This document shows positions 1-11,917 of a stretch of DNA of 64,000 bases, piece by piece; positions within the stretch are counted from its first letter, which is position 1, and each line of letters begins with the position of its first letter. The notes beneath the pieces are model-generated. The model made no database searches, was not told the DNA's origin, and saw only the letters and a program-made list of their open reading frames with translations. The translations under genes and the position numbers were made by a program. This DNA comes from Rotaria sp. Silwood1 (taxonomy: Eukaryota; Rotifera; Eurotatoria; Philodinida; Philodinidae). Location of the stretch: the NCBI GenBank assembly GCA_905250075.1, contig CAJNOP010000279.1, positions 1 through 64,000 on the forward strand, written 5' to 3'.

Positions 1-224
1 AATAAGAGTAAGAGACACAATTCAAACAGAAAAAGAAAAGTTAAACACAATTCTATATGATTGTCATACCCTAAGAGAAGAATAAATGAAGCAAAACAGA
101 ATACTTTTTCTCCAGTATGTGACGCGACAAGTATTGACATATCTATGCTCATTAGTTATTTTTACTATTTCTTTCGCACCACTGACATGCAATATTTTCT
201 CAATAAAAATGCTAGCCAACACCG

Positions 225-445
225 TATCCTCTCATTTGCGAGCATAAAATCGACTTAAACATCTGTTAAATTTAATTTCAGTTGTTTTTGAAATTTAATT
301 TATTCAAATTCAAAATAATCTTAGGTCTCAAATTTTCGGTTTTCAAATTTCAAAAAAATTACTCATAAGAATTTTAATACAAATTAAAATTTCAGTTATA
401 TTATTAAACTTTCTGGAATTTATATAGTTCGCTAAAGATTGAGTT
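225..445 (+). repeat. Dispersed repeat, copy A (inverted copy at 21.4-21.6 kb)
   Basis: This stretch matches the reverse complement of about 21378-21585. Shared blocks in the same order include CTCATTTGCGAGCATAAAA, AATTTATTCAA, GGTCTCAAATTTTCG, CAGTTATATT and TAGTTCGCTAAA. A third partial match (CTTCTCATTTGCGAACATAA) starts near 20833. No coding potential or clear terminal repeats were seen. Confidence 0.6.
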
Positions 446-546
446 TCCTTATTTCAATTTGACGACTTGTAATTTGTAGAGAGCACTAAACTACAATAGT
501 GCTTCTTTTCTTTGTCATTACTGCAGTTTATAAAGGTCACTAGATA

Positions 547-617
547 TTGGGTGTGGGTATAGCTCTTTTTTTTCATATTCCTATTCTGACACACACGGTG
601 ACACACCCACACCCCAA
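547..617. repeat. Telomere-like hairpin element 1
   Basis: Left arm TTGGGTGTGGGTA (547-559), loop containing AGCTCTTT, right arm ACACACCCACACCCCAA (601-617). The arms are near-perfect reverse complements of (TGTGGG)n type. Confidence 0.7.
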
Positions 618-1149
618 ATTCGATTAGAGTAATAGAAATCTTATCGTGATCCAATACCGCCAACAATTCAATATCTATTAGATTATGCGGCACTAAAACA
701 AGTCAAACTAATATCATATGTTTATCCATCTTTAGGTTACTGACTGAAAGGACAAGATCAAGCATGGTTGGTTGAAAACTCACATGATCGAAATCTGTGT
801 GCGTCTCTAGCTAGTATAGAATTTCAACGTTATTTTCTGCAATGATTGATTGATTTTGCGCAAGTTACAGGTTACTCGACTTATTGAGTTCGTAATTTCT
901 AGAATTTTCTCGCGAGCACTTGGAATTCATAATTTTATTAGAATATAAATGTACTAGGAATTTTTAAATTTGATGAAAGCTAACACCCATTTAAAAAAAA
1001 AGAAGACTAGTGAGTGTTTTTCGAATAACTTTTGACAGGAACATGATAGATAGATACGACTCTAACCGTTCGAAAAAAGTTGTACCATTGAATTGTTCCA
1101 AGTCGTGTTCAAGAAAATTGGCTCATAGTTACATTGTCAGTCAGTGAAT

Positions 1150-1190
1150 ATGGGTGTGAAGAGAAGATCCACACCCACACCCACACCCAA
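1150..1190. repeat. Telomere-like hairpin element 2
   Basis: Short G arm ATGGGTGTG, loop AAGAGAAGATC, then a C arm of about three CCCACA units ending at 1190. The loop shares GAAGAGAAG with the elements at 30.2 and 56.8 kb. Confidence 0.75.
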
Positions 1191-1599
1191 CGATGAAGCA
1201 GCATCATCGTCGTCGGAGCTCTATATATATTTATCCAAAAAATAATTACTTCATCATTTTTTATTGAAGTCGATAAGACTTACCATCAAAACTAATATCT
1301 ATGTTCATCAAAGGTCTAAGATATATTATACCATGTCAAAGTCAATTTTTCCATGAATCAATTGATTTATAATCCAAAATTGTCTACGAGATAATCTTAT
1401 ATCCAATTCCGATCAGTGTGAACAACAAACTATTTCAGAATTACAAAAGATTATTCATCAATTAGACGTCAAAACATTATCTCGAAAATCAGTAGAATTT
1501 ATTAGTAGAATAAAACTTAAGCAATTAAGTAAGGCTTGATTAATAGAGTGTTCTATAAATGCAAAGATCAAAATAAAAAATTCCAAACATGTGAAAAAT

Positions 1600-4500
1600 C
1601 TAATAGTAAGTTTCTCTCTCCAACCAGCCACCAGGATGTCTCCGAATGAGATATTTACGTACTTCGTCGTAGATTAAAATTAGAAAAACATACGGTAATG
1701 CCGGAAGCCACCATCGAAATCTATTTTGAAATCGAATTTAAAAAGCATGTTAGGAATCGTATCAGTTCTTACTTCACTGGATAAGTATTGATAGCCGTGC
1801 CCGAATAGGGCATGTAGGAAATAATTGCAACTAGGACCATTTCAAATATCAACACAAAATTTAGCATCCAATTACTATTCATTCAAACACATTTACATTT
1901 TTTTTGTGAGGTGATTTGGTTTTTTACAGTAAACCTTACCTCATGCCTTGTTGTAGAATGGAATTTCGTCGAGTTTTGCACATAATTAATACAACCCATT
2001 GACAAATGACGATAGCAATGAAGAAAGCAATATGACATGTAAATTCGAGTTGTTTGCGTTGTTCATAGGTCTTAAAAAACAAGTTTTCTTTATAATGAAT
2101 AAATGACGAAATACATACCCATTCTTGACCGTAGGAATCTTGAAGATCATTGACATATTTTGAGTCCCACGACTTTTTCAGACCAACAAGACGTGATGGT
2201 AAAAAGCCGTTCTCAGCCATGATCACAAAATAGGTAAAGAATCCAGCACCTACTTGAATGAAACCAATTTGACCGTAGGCTATTGATATAAGACTAAAAA
2301 GATAGTGAATATGTTCATTGGCTGATTGACTGCAACTTGTATCTTACTGTTCGTGCACAAGTCGATCATGTTGTCGATTCCTTGGTCGTCGCTTCATAAT
2401 ATTTGTTTCTGCTTTCTCATAGACTAATAAAATAGGCGGTATCATATCTGTTACCAGATCGATACACAAAATGGCAATGGTTCCTAATGCTAATGGTATA
2501 TCCATTAATAAATGTATCAAAAATGGAGTGAGTTTAGGGATGTTCGATGTTAACGTGTAGGTAATAGATTTTTTCCAATTGTCAAAAATCAAACGACTTT
2601 CTTCGATACCAGTCACAATTGAAGCAAAATTGTCGTCCAACAAAATGATATCTGCTGCTTGTTTATTCACCTGCGAACCAGCAATACCTGCGTGTATCGA
2701 TCGATCTATTTGAGATAGTGAAAAAGAGAAAAGATGCGAACGAACCCATGGCCACTCCGATGTCAGCTTTTTTCATAGCTGATGAATCGCAGATATTTTC
2801 GCCTGTCACAGCTACAATAGCACCTTGTCGTTGACACCCTAAGCAGGACACCGATCATAATATCTATCTGTCGATAATGTTTTGCTCACCTTCAACTATA
2901 ATGAATTTTTGTTCAGGAGATATTCGTGCAAAGACAATCTCTGTATGATTTCTCAAAAGTGCATCGATTTCAGCTGGCAACATTTTTTTGAAATCATTAC
3001 CATCAATAACACATGCTTTAGCTTCACATGGATCGACTTGTTCTTGAGGAATCCTTAAACGTTCAGCAATATCTTCCACTGTTTCTGTATTTTCCGAAAT
3101 GATGCCCACAGCACGTGCAAATGCTTTAGCCGTGATCGGATGATCACTAGCCATCATAATTATTTTAATTCCAGCCAAACGACATTTAGCTACACTATAA
3201 AACAAAAGTGTCAATGGAGGTCACGCGAATAAAAATGCCGGGAATACTGACACTTCAGGAACAGCTGGTCTTGGCGGATCGATCATTGACATGAGACCGA
3301 GAAAACGAAGATTGTCAAGTGGAAAATTGACTTTCTCTCCATCGAATTGATAGTTTTTCAGATAATCATAACTTGACAGACGCAAATCACAAAGACCCAG
3401 TACGGATTCTCCCATACTGGCCAATTTCATGTAAGCTCGCTGTAATTCACCTCGCCAATCTGTAAATACATCAAACACAATGGTCGATATTCATCTACAG
3501 GTAAAACGACCTCACATTCGTTCATTTCAATATCTGTGCCATCGATAAATATTTTTGAACATCGTTCAAGAATCTGTTCAGGAGCTCCTTTCATCACTAG
3601 CATATAAGGCCAAGAATTATCATAACTTTCATTGTCAGTATGCATTTTATGGATCGATACTTGATATCTATTTGTTGAATTAAATGGAACTTCACACACT
3701 TTTCGATTGATCTCGCGGAATTTGATGACATTGCCAATCTAAACAAATTAGAAATGATGAGTGAATAATCAATTAAAGAAAATCTTATAACCGATAACTC
3801 AACATATTTGAGTAGGGCCGATTCGAACGCATCACCATTACATTCATATTGTAACACTGGTCGCGCTAAATTTTCCGGATCCTGTTTAAAATCAGCTCGA
3901 TTACACAACATGGCACAACGAGACAAAGCTAACCAGCCAGGTGCATTCTTATCATAGGTAACATCTTAATTTCGCAAATATCATTTTTTTTTCAGTTCTC
4001 ACTCAACGATAAATCGCTCACTTTCTTGAGATTTCGCGGTATCTGCGTCGAAAATTCGGTTATCGAACCATAGGTGAGCAACTGTCATTCGATTTTGCGT
4101 CAATATGCCGGTTTTATCCGAACAGATGATTGACGTCGAACCAAGAGTTTCTATAGCGTGAAAGTATTTCACCAAACAATTCTTTTTGATCATTTGTTTC
4201 GCTCTTAGTGTTAAACATATCTAAAGCAGTAATCAAAGAAGAATTTTTTTTGTAAGTCTTTTTTAACAGTCGCTGTTTACAGGCATAGTGGCAAGAAGAC
4301 TTTTCGGCACATTGGCAATGCTAATAACAACGAGAAAAATGATTGCTTGTATGAATTGATAGCCGAGACTGAGTGCGATGATGAAGAAGGAAATGCCAAG
4401 AAAAATGGCTATAACAGTTATGATGTGGATAAAATGAACGATTTCTTTGCAAACCGGTGCGTCAATGGATAGATGCCAACCATGTTTGCACAGACAACAA

Positions 4501-5513
4501 GTCCTAGCAGCTAGGCAACGATCGCCCGTACGAATGACAAGACCTTTGGCGGTGCCTAATTGATTCGTGAATGTTAGCAAAGTATTACATAAAAAATATT
4601 GGACTAACCTTCCATAGCAGGGGTACTGAGAAAAGCCACATTTTTCGTTTCACATTGGTTGTCATGGGTACATTCAACTGAACGTGATTGTGGTTCTGCT
4701 TCTCCAGTCAAGGAAGAATTGTCGACTTTAAAACCATGTGATTCGAGAATGCGAATATCGGCTATCCATGTAAAAAGTCACATGAAAGCTCATTTTCTTA
4801 AAAGAAACTAACCAGGTACTCGATCACCAGAATTGACTTCGACTATGTCACCCACTACTAAATCTTTGATTTTCACATTCTTCTTCTCACCATTACGAAT
4901 AACAACCGTTCGCTAGATGGAGAAAACAAGACGATTATACAATAGCGTGCAAATCGTACACTTACTTCAGCGTACCTATAACATATAAGCACACCAATGA
5001 AGAGAATTGTTTCGGACAAATTCGAATAAATCATCTTACATGTCTTCGAACGACTCTTTCATTCGGAAACTTTTCGCTTCTTGATAGTACGAAAAGCAGC
5101 CGATGACAATCATTACGACAGTCAATCCTATGCCAAGCCATAACTAAAATTTTCGTAAGATGCACATATGACAAGAAAATAGTTGATTGTACGCACATTG
5201 TCGTTTGACGCATCTCCGTGATATGTAACACCTGTAATGCCGTGTGCAATAAAGCATAGAATAGCACCAATCCAAAGCAGAGGTGCAACTCCGCCAAACA
5301 TTTGTTTACAAAATTTTATCCACTCTGGTTCTGTCTTCGACAGTGATAACATATTGGGACCATCACGATCAAGCACCTGTCGAGCTTCAGTATCTGATAA
5401 ACCCTATGGAGTGATAAACGTTTCGCATCGAATTAATGATTTGTAATACTTACTGTTTTTGGATCAGTTTTATAGCGTTGATAGAGATCAACAAGATCCA
5501 GTTTGTGCTCATC
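1600..5513 (-). CDS. Na+/K+-ATPase alpha-subunit paralogue with altered catalytic and cation-site residues (5' exon not found)
   Basis: This is a P-type ATPase of the Na+/K+ pump alpha family. A continuous frame can be followed through more than a dozen exons with GT-AG introns of about 50-80 bp, to the family's C-terminal ETYY and a TAG stop at 1600-1602. Examples of exons are 5454-5513, 5197-5403, 5040-5143, a 10-base microexon at 4966-4975, and one ending at 4022. Recognisable parts are DGPN and [16 protein letters not shown] (M1), [10 protein letters not shown] (M2), [14 protein letters not shown] (phosphorylated Asp), KGAPE (nucleotide domain), [19 protein letters not shown] and YGQEW. 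Several key positions differ. The M4 PEGL is PKSL (Lys codon 4302-4304) and the M5 IPEITPF is IPKLTPF (Lys codon 2533-2535). TGES is TGEA, DKTGT is DKTGI, and TGDGVND is TGENICD. The two M6 Asp of the CIDLxTDM motif remain. Upstream of 5513 the sequence reads into a splice acceptor, so the N-terminal exon lies further up (perhaps 5.6-5.76 kb) but was not resolved. The family call is certain; pump activity is doubtful. Confidence 0.9.
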
Positions 5514-7759
5514 CTAAATTCACATAATAGAAATCATTTTTCAATTCAGTTGTACTTGAGTACATAACTTAAAAAAGATGTTCTGAAGATAATCAGTAGA
5601 AGAAAATTTAACAAGATATTATTTGCATAGTAAGGAAATATTGAATCGATGTTTTTACTTAGAAATCCAAATTCTCGTTTACTTCTTTCTTCTATGATTT
5701 CATCTTTCTTTTTGAAATTATCATTTCTCTTGATTTTTTTGTTGATTCTTCGTCATTGTTATTGACGTTATATATCGACGACTGTCTAATCCCTATCCCG
5801 CAAGTCTGCAATGTTTTTTCCTAATACGCAAACATTTCAATATGCACAGATACCCAAAACTTATTGTGTAAACCATAACAATCTGCCATCGATTTTTGAA
5901 TATCCACGTGAAGTACACCTATACGTCGATCACTCGGAGATTTTCTATTTACTATCAATTCATCTAAAACACCGAAAACAAACAGAATAAGTCAAAATAA
6001 AGATAAGCAAATGCTTGGTTAAGCTCAAAAAATATGCAGACATAAATCATCAACCAACGAATAAAAATATAACAGAACTTGTTGCTTATCACAAATGTGT
6101 TCAAATATCAAAACTTTAAATTACTTTTCAAAGACAACTAATCCAACAACACAAATCACTCAAATATCTATGCTTGCATCTTGATTCAAAATGTTCCTTT
6201 GAAACCATGTTAGATATACAATTAATTAAATTACATAAGAGAATCATGCACAATACTCAACTATATCCAGTGTGCTTTTCCAACGTCTTTAGCTTAAGAA
6301 TGCAATTCTTTCACATATATACATGGCCACATCTGTACACTATGTCAATAATTTATTGTTTATTTTCAATCTCTAGTCAAAATTAAATAAATGCCTTCTA
6401 TAGACGCTATCTCAGATTAATATAGTGTACGCACAGAGTATTTTTCAATGATTTTCACGACGTACTAAAACTACCAACTTTAGAAGAAAAATTTCAAAGA
6501 TGCCTACGACAAAAAAATAAACAAAATTCAAATTTTCGAAAATGAAATGTGAACCTGTGTGTTACTGTACAATAATACTATAAACGACATTCACCGACAT
6601 TATCTCGCAAAATCATTCATCAAAGTCTTCCTAGTGTTAAACCAAACAAACGAATAACCTCTCGTATACAAAACGACAATTTAACTTTCTTCGATAAATT
6701 ATACAGCTTCACATGGTCAAAATGACGCAGCAAAATAATCGCTTTTTTCTTTCTTCGTATTCTTCTTTCTTTCTGTTTCTTCTCCTTTCTTCTCTTTTTC
6801 TTTTCGTGTCATAACCGACCACATATCTTAAATGATTCTTTAATTATATATATACTAGCCCCACTCAGAGACAAGCATCTTAGACGAGAAAAAAAAGAGT
6901 CATAATCTCCAAACTGTATTATTATTGTACTTGGTTCGTTTACTTCACATTTTTTCGGCGTCCCGAGAACTAACTTGTTATGATGTAAAACTTAGATATT
7001 TTCTTGGCTGTCAGTAACTGAGAGGTGAATAAAGCCACCAAATAAACTCAAGCGTTATCAAAAAAAACAGTTCATGAGAAGCTTTGTATGTAAGTGGAAG
7101 TGATGCTTACACTGTCAAATGCATGCTTGCGACGATAACGTATAAAAAATGAATGTCTTTTTTTGTATGTTTACCTGTTGAGAGTGTTGTTTTTTTTGGT
7201 GAGTATTACTTTTTTTATGCTTGAATGCCCAGACTCATTGACGGTGAAACATCGTCAGTTTAAGGAAAGCAAAAAAAAACTTTTCAAATCGTGACGAGAG
7301 AGCGAAAAAGGGGTAGTGAATAACTTTTAGAATTCTTTAGTTCTTTTAGCAACTTCTTCGGAGCGTTGTTAACACTGCTTTTCCCTCGACAGAAAGGAAG
7401 ATCATATTAAATAAAATAGATTTGTGACCGTCGGTGTTTGTTTTCACGCACGTATCTAGCCACGTATATCAATGTATTAGTGAGGTTGATCGAGTTTGAC
7501 CAGTGGTTTTCGAGGTCGAGGACTTTTAATCTTCGAGCAGCTTTTTCGGAATCTTGAGAATGATTATGATTTTTTTTCTGAAATCACAGAGATCAATCGT
7601 AAAATATTTAGGATGTGATCCACCTCCCAGAGTATAGAATCGAACTGATTTCGCACATGTGTCTGGATTTCATACAAATAAAAACTACAATTTTTAAAGT
7701 AATGCATATATTTTTACCTCATCTTTCGTAAAAAACTAAAACCGTAAAAGAAATAAACA
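5514..7759. other. Upstream region of the ATPase gene, no firm gene
   Basis: It should contain the missing first exon or exons and the promoter of the minus-strand ATPase. A lysine/glutamate-rich reading stretch around 5646-5760 on the minus strand is a candidate N-terminal exon, but no start codon in frame was found. A TATATATATA run lies near 6846 on the plus strand. Otherwise the sequence is A+T-rich with homopolymer runs. Confidence 0.4.
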
Positions 7760-7882
7760 ATGGCCGGATTTTTCGAAGGTTCCCTTGATTCCTACTGGTC
7801 CAAAAATTTGTCACAACTGCTTTGGAACCAGTTAGCTAAGAATTTTCTGTTTCTCAATGTATTCATTTTCCTATTATTATGA
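7760..7882 (+). CDS. Possible 40-residue membrane peptide
   Basis: An ATG in good context (AACAATGG) opens a 40-codon ORF beginning MAGFFEGSLDSYWSKN and ending in a hydrophobic stretch NFLFLNVFIFLLL that could be a membrane helix. A further open stretch at about 7857-8075 in another frame could be a second exon, since GT and AG sites are present, but the joint is not convincing. No family is recognised, and a chance ORF is quite possible. Confidence 0.25.
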   Translation: MAGFFEGSLDSYWSKNLSQLLWNQLAKNFLFLNVFIFLLL

Positions 7883-8082
7883 TAATAGTGACATTGTTTT
7901 ATGCGAGAGAACAATAAGATCTCTAGATTATCATCTTCACCATCATCTTGGATCAAAAGACTTCATCAAGATGATACTACACGGCATGAAGGACATGATG
8001 CTGGGTATGATCATTGTTATGGGGGAAGCGCCTCATTTTAAACACTTTGTTTATTTTATATTACAGATGCGTTGAGATAAAA

Positions 8083-8995
8083 ATAAACAATTAATTCTTT
8101 AAAACAATTTTTTCACTTGTTTTTTTAATAGGCCCTCTATAACGAAAATATACAGTAACTTATTTTTTTCTTAAATAATAACTATTTTTTAATATGAATT
8201 CAATAATACTTTCACATAATTTCAGTAATTTGTTCAACAGAGCACGTCTTATTTATGTCTAAAGTAAAAATAAAATTTCAAACTCAAACAAGAGAAATGT
8301 CTTCTGTGATCCTTTGAACAAAGTTATCTATGCTTACAAATAGCTATTCCAAACAAGTAAACTTTTGAAGAACCGTTTGTTTTCCTAATTCGAGATATTT
8401 AAAATAACAACAGAATAAAAACCAGCTGCCATTTTGAATGAGTAACTAAGATGGTACATTGCGGATAAGAGTACAGTTTGTGATAGATAATGAACTGCTT
8501 AGATAATTAAATTATCAATTAGTAGAATTGTTTGGAAGCATGTTGATATGCATTGACAGAGATTTCTTACTCATGAATATCGCAATGTTTACTTTTTAAT
8601 TCGGTCAATGGAACTGAACATAAATTTTCTCACTAGATTGATAGAAAAACAGGTTTCATTAAACTGTAATTATAATCAACAAAAAACTGTATCGCAATCA
8701 ATTACAGAAACAGGCATGCGTTTTTTCTGGAATGAACAATATTCGGGTACTTGACATTCACCGAGTTTTTCCATCGAATTTGATAGTTTCAAGGAGACTC
8801 TTAAGCTATATAATAACTATAAACATGTTGGATTCTAGATGATTTGGTTTATTTAGTTTGATTGTTTGAAATCAGTAAGGTTTACCAAAAATATTGTGTC
8901 TTATATTACATTCACGAGATCGGATGAAATCAGTAAAATACATATAATTCCCACTAGAGAATGAACCCACATACATATGAGATATATTATGGAAG
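8083..8995. other. Intergenic, nothing recognised
   Basis: A+T-rich sequence with no coding stretch, RNA gene or clear repeat. It ends at a large telomere-like inverted repeat. Confidence 0.5.
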
Positions 8996-9223
8996 AGGGT
9001 GGGTGTGGGTGTGAGTGTGGACTGTGGGGTGTGGGTGTGAGGGTGTTGGTGTGGGGTGTCGGTGCGGTGTGAGTGTGCGTGGTGTGAGTGTGCCTGATGT
9101 GGGTACGGTGTGGGTGGATGTAGGTGTGTGTGTAGTTAAAGAAGTCCCCCACCCACACCCACGCCCACACCCCATACCCACACCCACATCCAAACCCCAC
9201 ACTCACATCACACACCCACACCC
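8996..9223. repeat. Large telomere-like inverted repeat (element 3)
   Basis: About 140 bases of degenerate GGTGTGGG/TGTGAG units (8996-9137) are followed, after a loop AGTTAAAGAAGTC, by about 75 bases of CCCACACC-type units (9148-9223). This is the longest member of the hairpin family here. Open frames on both strands across it are artefacts of the repeat. Confidence 0.85.
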
Positions 9224-10240
9224 TTAATATGATTTTCGTAAGACAATAGAAGTGAATTGGATAAATGATGAAAACTTTCTCTATACTTCTTGAGGATTAG
9301 AAAAAAAATGGTTTTTTATTATTATTATTATATGATTTTTTTTGAAGTCATAAATCTTCTACATTGAAACTTCAAAAAAAAAGATGAAATTCCGTAACAA
9401 GTAGTATTTTTGTTTTTTCTATTCGATGCGGTTCTGCTTGTTAAGAAATGAGCTAATATTCTAAAAGCTTGTGGAGAACACATCAACTTTCATGCAGGGC
9501 ATTTATTTGTAAGTCACTTCGTTTCATAGTAAAATGTTAAACTACTAGATCACCCTCAAAAAAAATTCCATTTTTTGAAATTCCGTAACGATTGGTATTC
9601 TTACAATAGCTCACCCATAGTCAACAGAAAATGAATGAGATTTTTATTGATAGTAGATCTAAATGGTCTCTATGCAAGATAAAAGTTGCACAGAGTTTGC
9701 TTTTGTTATTTAGAAGATATAGTTGTCACAATGTAAAAAGAATGAAGCATCGTAACATTTGGTCATGCCACTCGGCTTTTCTTGCCACTTTCTTGTTTCC
9801 ATCTAAAAGAGGTCCAATTTAGGTTTATCTCGCTTTCGTGTGCTTGACTACATCACATTTTCAATTTTTTGCATTACCATCTAGACAATGGGGTGTGTGG
9901 GTTTCACTTCAGAGATGGCGTACTCCGCATACTTACTCACATCCTTTCTTATATATGTATATAAATGGGTCCTACTCATTTATTTACCTTCATTTGGCAA
10001 CTGTTACTGCTTTTCTAGACTATGTGTTTTGTTCACCAACATCAATTCATGTGTTCATCGTAATTTTTCTGGTAACAATCAACATCCATTATTCTTATTG
10101 CATTTTATTGGAAAATACACTACGATGTTTGCATGCTTATTTTAAAATAGCTCATTTACAAATGTTCAAAGATGGTTAAAAAATGAAATTTCGAAGCCAA
10201 GAGATTCTCTCTTACCATACCTTAAAGAATTCTTTTCTAT
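9224..10240. other. Intergenic, spurious ORFs only
   Basis: Two overlapping plus-strand ORFs (9838-10179, 9888-10145) cross a weak telomere-like hairpin and show no recognisable protein family. The rest is A+T-rich with poly-A and TTATTA runs. Confidence 0.4.
9889..9944. repeat. Telomere-like hairpin element 4 (degenerate)
   Basis: TGGGGTGTGTGGGT left arm and ACTTACTCACATCC right arm, with a loop of about 30 bases. It is weaker than most members. Confidence 0.4.
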
Positions 10241-11017
10241 TTATATTAGAAGTTTAAAGAAGAGATAAATCGCAATGCCTATTAGTATACCAAGCAATGC
10301 CCAAGTAGACCAGCCCATTATTCTTGTCAATGCAATAATACGTTTGATATTTTCAGTATCGTTGACGTTTGGAAATGGAATTCCCTCAGGAATATCTACT
10401 CCGAGAAATTTGCATAGAGGAGGCCATCCTTCTTTGACATTAAATACAAGTAGATTTTCCTTCTTATTCTCATTAACCACTCGAGCATTGTATTGATCAT
10501 GAAACCATGGTCCAATAGGGCCATATTCATTCGTCCATTTTTTCATAATCTTTCGACCGACAATGCATTGCAATCGCAAAAATCGAATAAGATAGACAGC
10601 AAAATAATAATAATTGTCTACAGAAACAGGTCCAACGGTATTTTGGAAACTCTCAAACTATTTTTCGTCACTATCTCGTAGAGTGAGCACAATTTTTGCT
10701 TTCGGATAAGCCTTATGAATTTCTTTATAAAAATCCGATGTCGGAGAATCAACTGTTGATCCATATCCTTTCATTAACTCATGAAAATCGACTTTGTCTC
10801 CATCGAATGCTCGAATAAATTGTAAACTACGATCAGGCTTGTCGAATAGTTCGGACATATGATGACAAGGACCGAAGCCAAGTAATTCAAGCGCAGCTTT
10901 GAGTGATGATGTACCTGTACGTCCTAATCCAGCTCCAATAACTCTCAGATAATCAGCATTGTCACAATCACTTTTTCGACTGTGTACCAATCGTCGTTGA
11001 AAGATTGCTTTCGCCAT
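10241..11017 (-). pseudogene. Sulfotransferase-family P-loop protein with one in-frame TAG
   Basis: The frame encodes a 258-codon protein of the sulfotransferase family found in many invertebrates. These proteins transfer sulfate from PAPS; the substrate is unknown. The PAPS-binding loop GAGLGRTGTSSL lies at residues 28-39, followed by LELLGFGPCHHM and later KAYPKAKIVLTLRDSDEK. Directly after this the frame has TAG (10658-10660, codon 120) where the family has Trp (EKW), then continues unbroken. It ends in a hydrophobic segment (about residues 234-258, LLGILIGIAIYLFFKLLI) that would be a C-terminal membrane anchor. The ATG at 11015-11017 follows an acceptor-like CTTTGCAG, so a 5' untranslated exon may lie upstream. 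The single nonsense change (TGG to TAG) suggests a very young pseudogene, a polymorphism or a sequencing error. Confidence 0.8.
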
Positions 11018-11741
11018 TTTCTTGGACTTCCTGCAAAGGAAATAAAATTTTAAGATGAATCGTAGCTGCTCGAGCATAATCAATATTTCTGAGAATATCT
11101 AGCTTAAATGACAGCATCGATTCCAGAGAAGAAAGATGATTCACAATGCCTAAATGATGAGTAGATTTGTCAAAGTGCAAAACAATCCAATGTTTTAAGA
11201 AAAATACTTCTGAAATCTCATTGCATATCTTCAAGGAAAAAAGAACTCGAGAATTGATAGAAAGAATATGAATGAAAATAAAACATGAGTATTTTCATCG
11301 ACAAGAAACTCACACTCAAATGCATTCATAGTCGAATAAACACAGATACTTTACCTATAGAGTCACATGTGTGTGTTGTTGGTATTTTTTTTCTTACTGA
11401 TGAAGCAACAAACACGCAACGAAACAAAATACAGAAAAGAACAAAATATTTAGTGATGTTAATTTCGTCCTACTGTATGTATGTTTGATTCGATAGAATG
11501 GTATAGAAAAGATCGAAAGAAAAAATGTCGAAATAAATAATGTCGATCATATAAAAATGTCGAAAGTTAGAAGATGTCGTAAATACACAGCTCACTGTGA
11601 AATGTGTTCTATTGAATTGTATCATCCTCTTATGGTATTCGTGATTGGCAGTTCATTGTGGAAATCGAACAATAGAATAAGAAAAAAGATGACCTTGATT
11701 ACGAAAAGGATTGATGGAATTTTTTTTATTATAGGTATACT
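11018..11741. other. Upstream of the sulfotransferase, no gene
   Basis: Short ORFs on both strands without recognisable content. This probably includes the promoter and 5' untranslated exon of the minus-strand sulfotransferase gene. Confidence 0.4.
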
Positions 11742-11917
11742 AAGTGACTTTTCTTACTGATTTAATAGCAATACATTTATATATTAAGTGATTTTTCTTA
11801 TTGATTCAATATTAATTCGTTTATATATGAAATTATTTATGCTGTTGATTCAATATTAACTTATTAATATATTCAGTTATTGATCTTGTTGATTTAATAT
11901 TAACTGATTTAATGTCG
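11742..11917 (+). repeat. Four-copy 44-bp degenerate tandem repeat
   Basis: Four consecutive 44-base units start at 11742, 11786, 11830 and 11874. They share a GTGATTTTTCTTATTGATT-like core followed by AATATTAA and an A/T tail. The last unit overlaps the apparent ATG of the FLYWCH ORF at 11912. Confidence 0.7.

Larger units (their letters stand above)
1..1599. other. Intergenic, no gene seen
   Basis: A+T-rich sequence with only short, compositionally poor ORFs. It holds two telomere-like hairpins (547-617, 1150-1190) and one copy of a dispersed repeat (about 225-445). The 3' end of the minus-strand ATPase gene begins at 1600. Confidence 0.6.

Noticed and set aside
4283..4580. Apparent premature stop after the PKSL motif of the ATPase
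   Set aside because: A GTAAAC donor and TTTAG acceptor restore CLTLRAKQM in phase, so the stop is intronic.
5040..5143. Suspected frameshift in the M2 segment of the ATPase
   Set aside because: Careful re-reading gives [10 protein letters not shown] in frame with proper splice sites, so there is no lesion.
8996..9223. CRISPR array
   Set aside because: No regular repeat-spacer structure; it is a eukaryotic telomere-like repeat.
8901..9227. Three ORFs on both strands (106, 71 and 70 codons) across the TG-rich inverted repeat
   Set aside because: They consist of VGVG/HTHP-like translations of the hexamer repeat and have no other support.
9838..10179. 113-codon ORF
   Set aside because: It runs through a telomere-like hairpin, overlaps another frame and matches no family.
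10658..10660. TAG as a recoded (readthrough) codon
   Set aside because: No stop-codon reassignment or readthrough signal is visible; a nonsense change or error is simpler.
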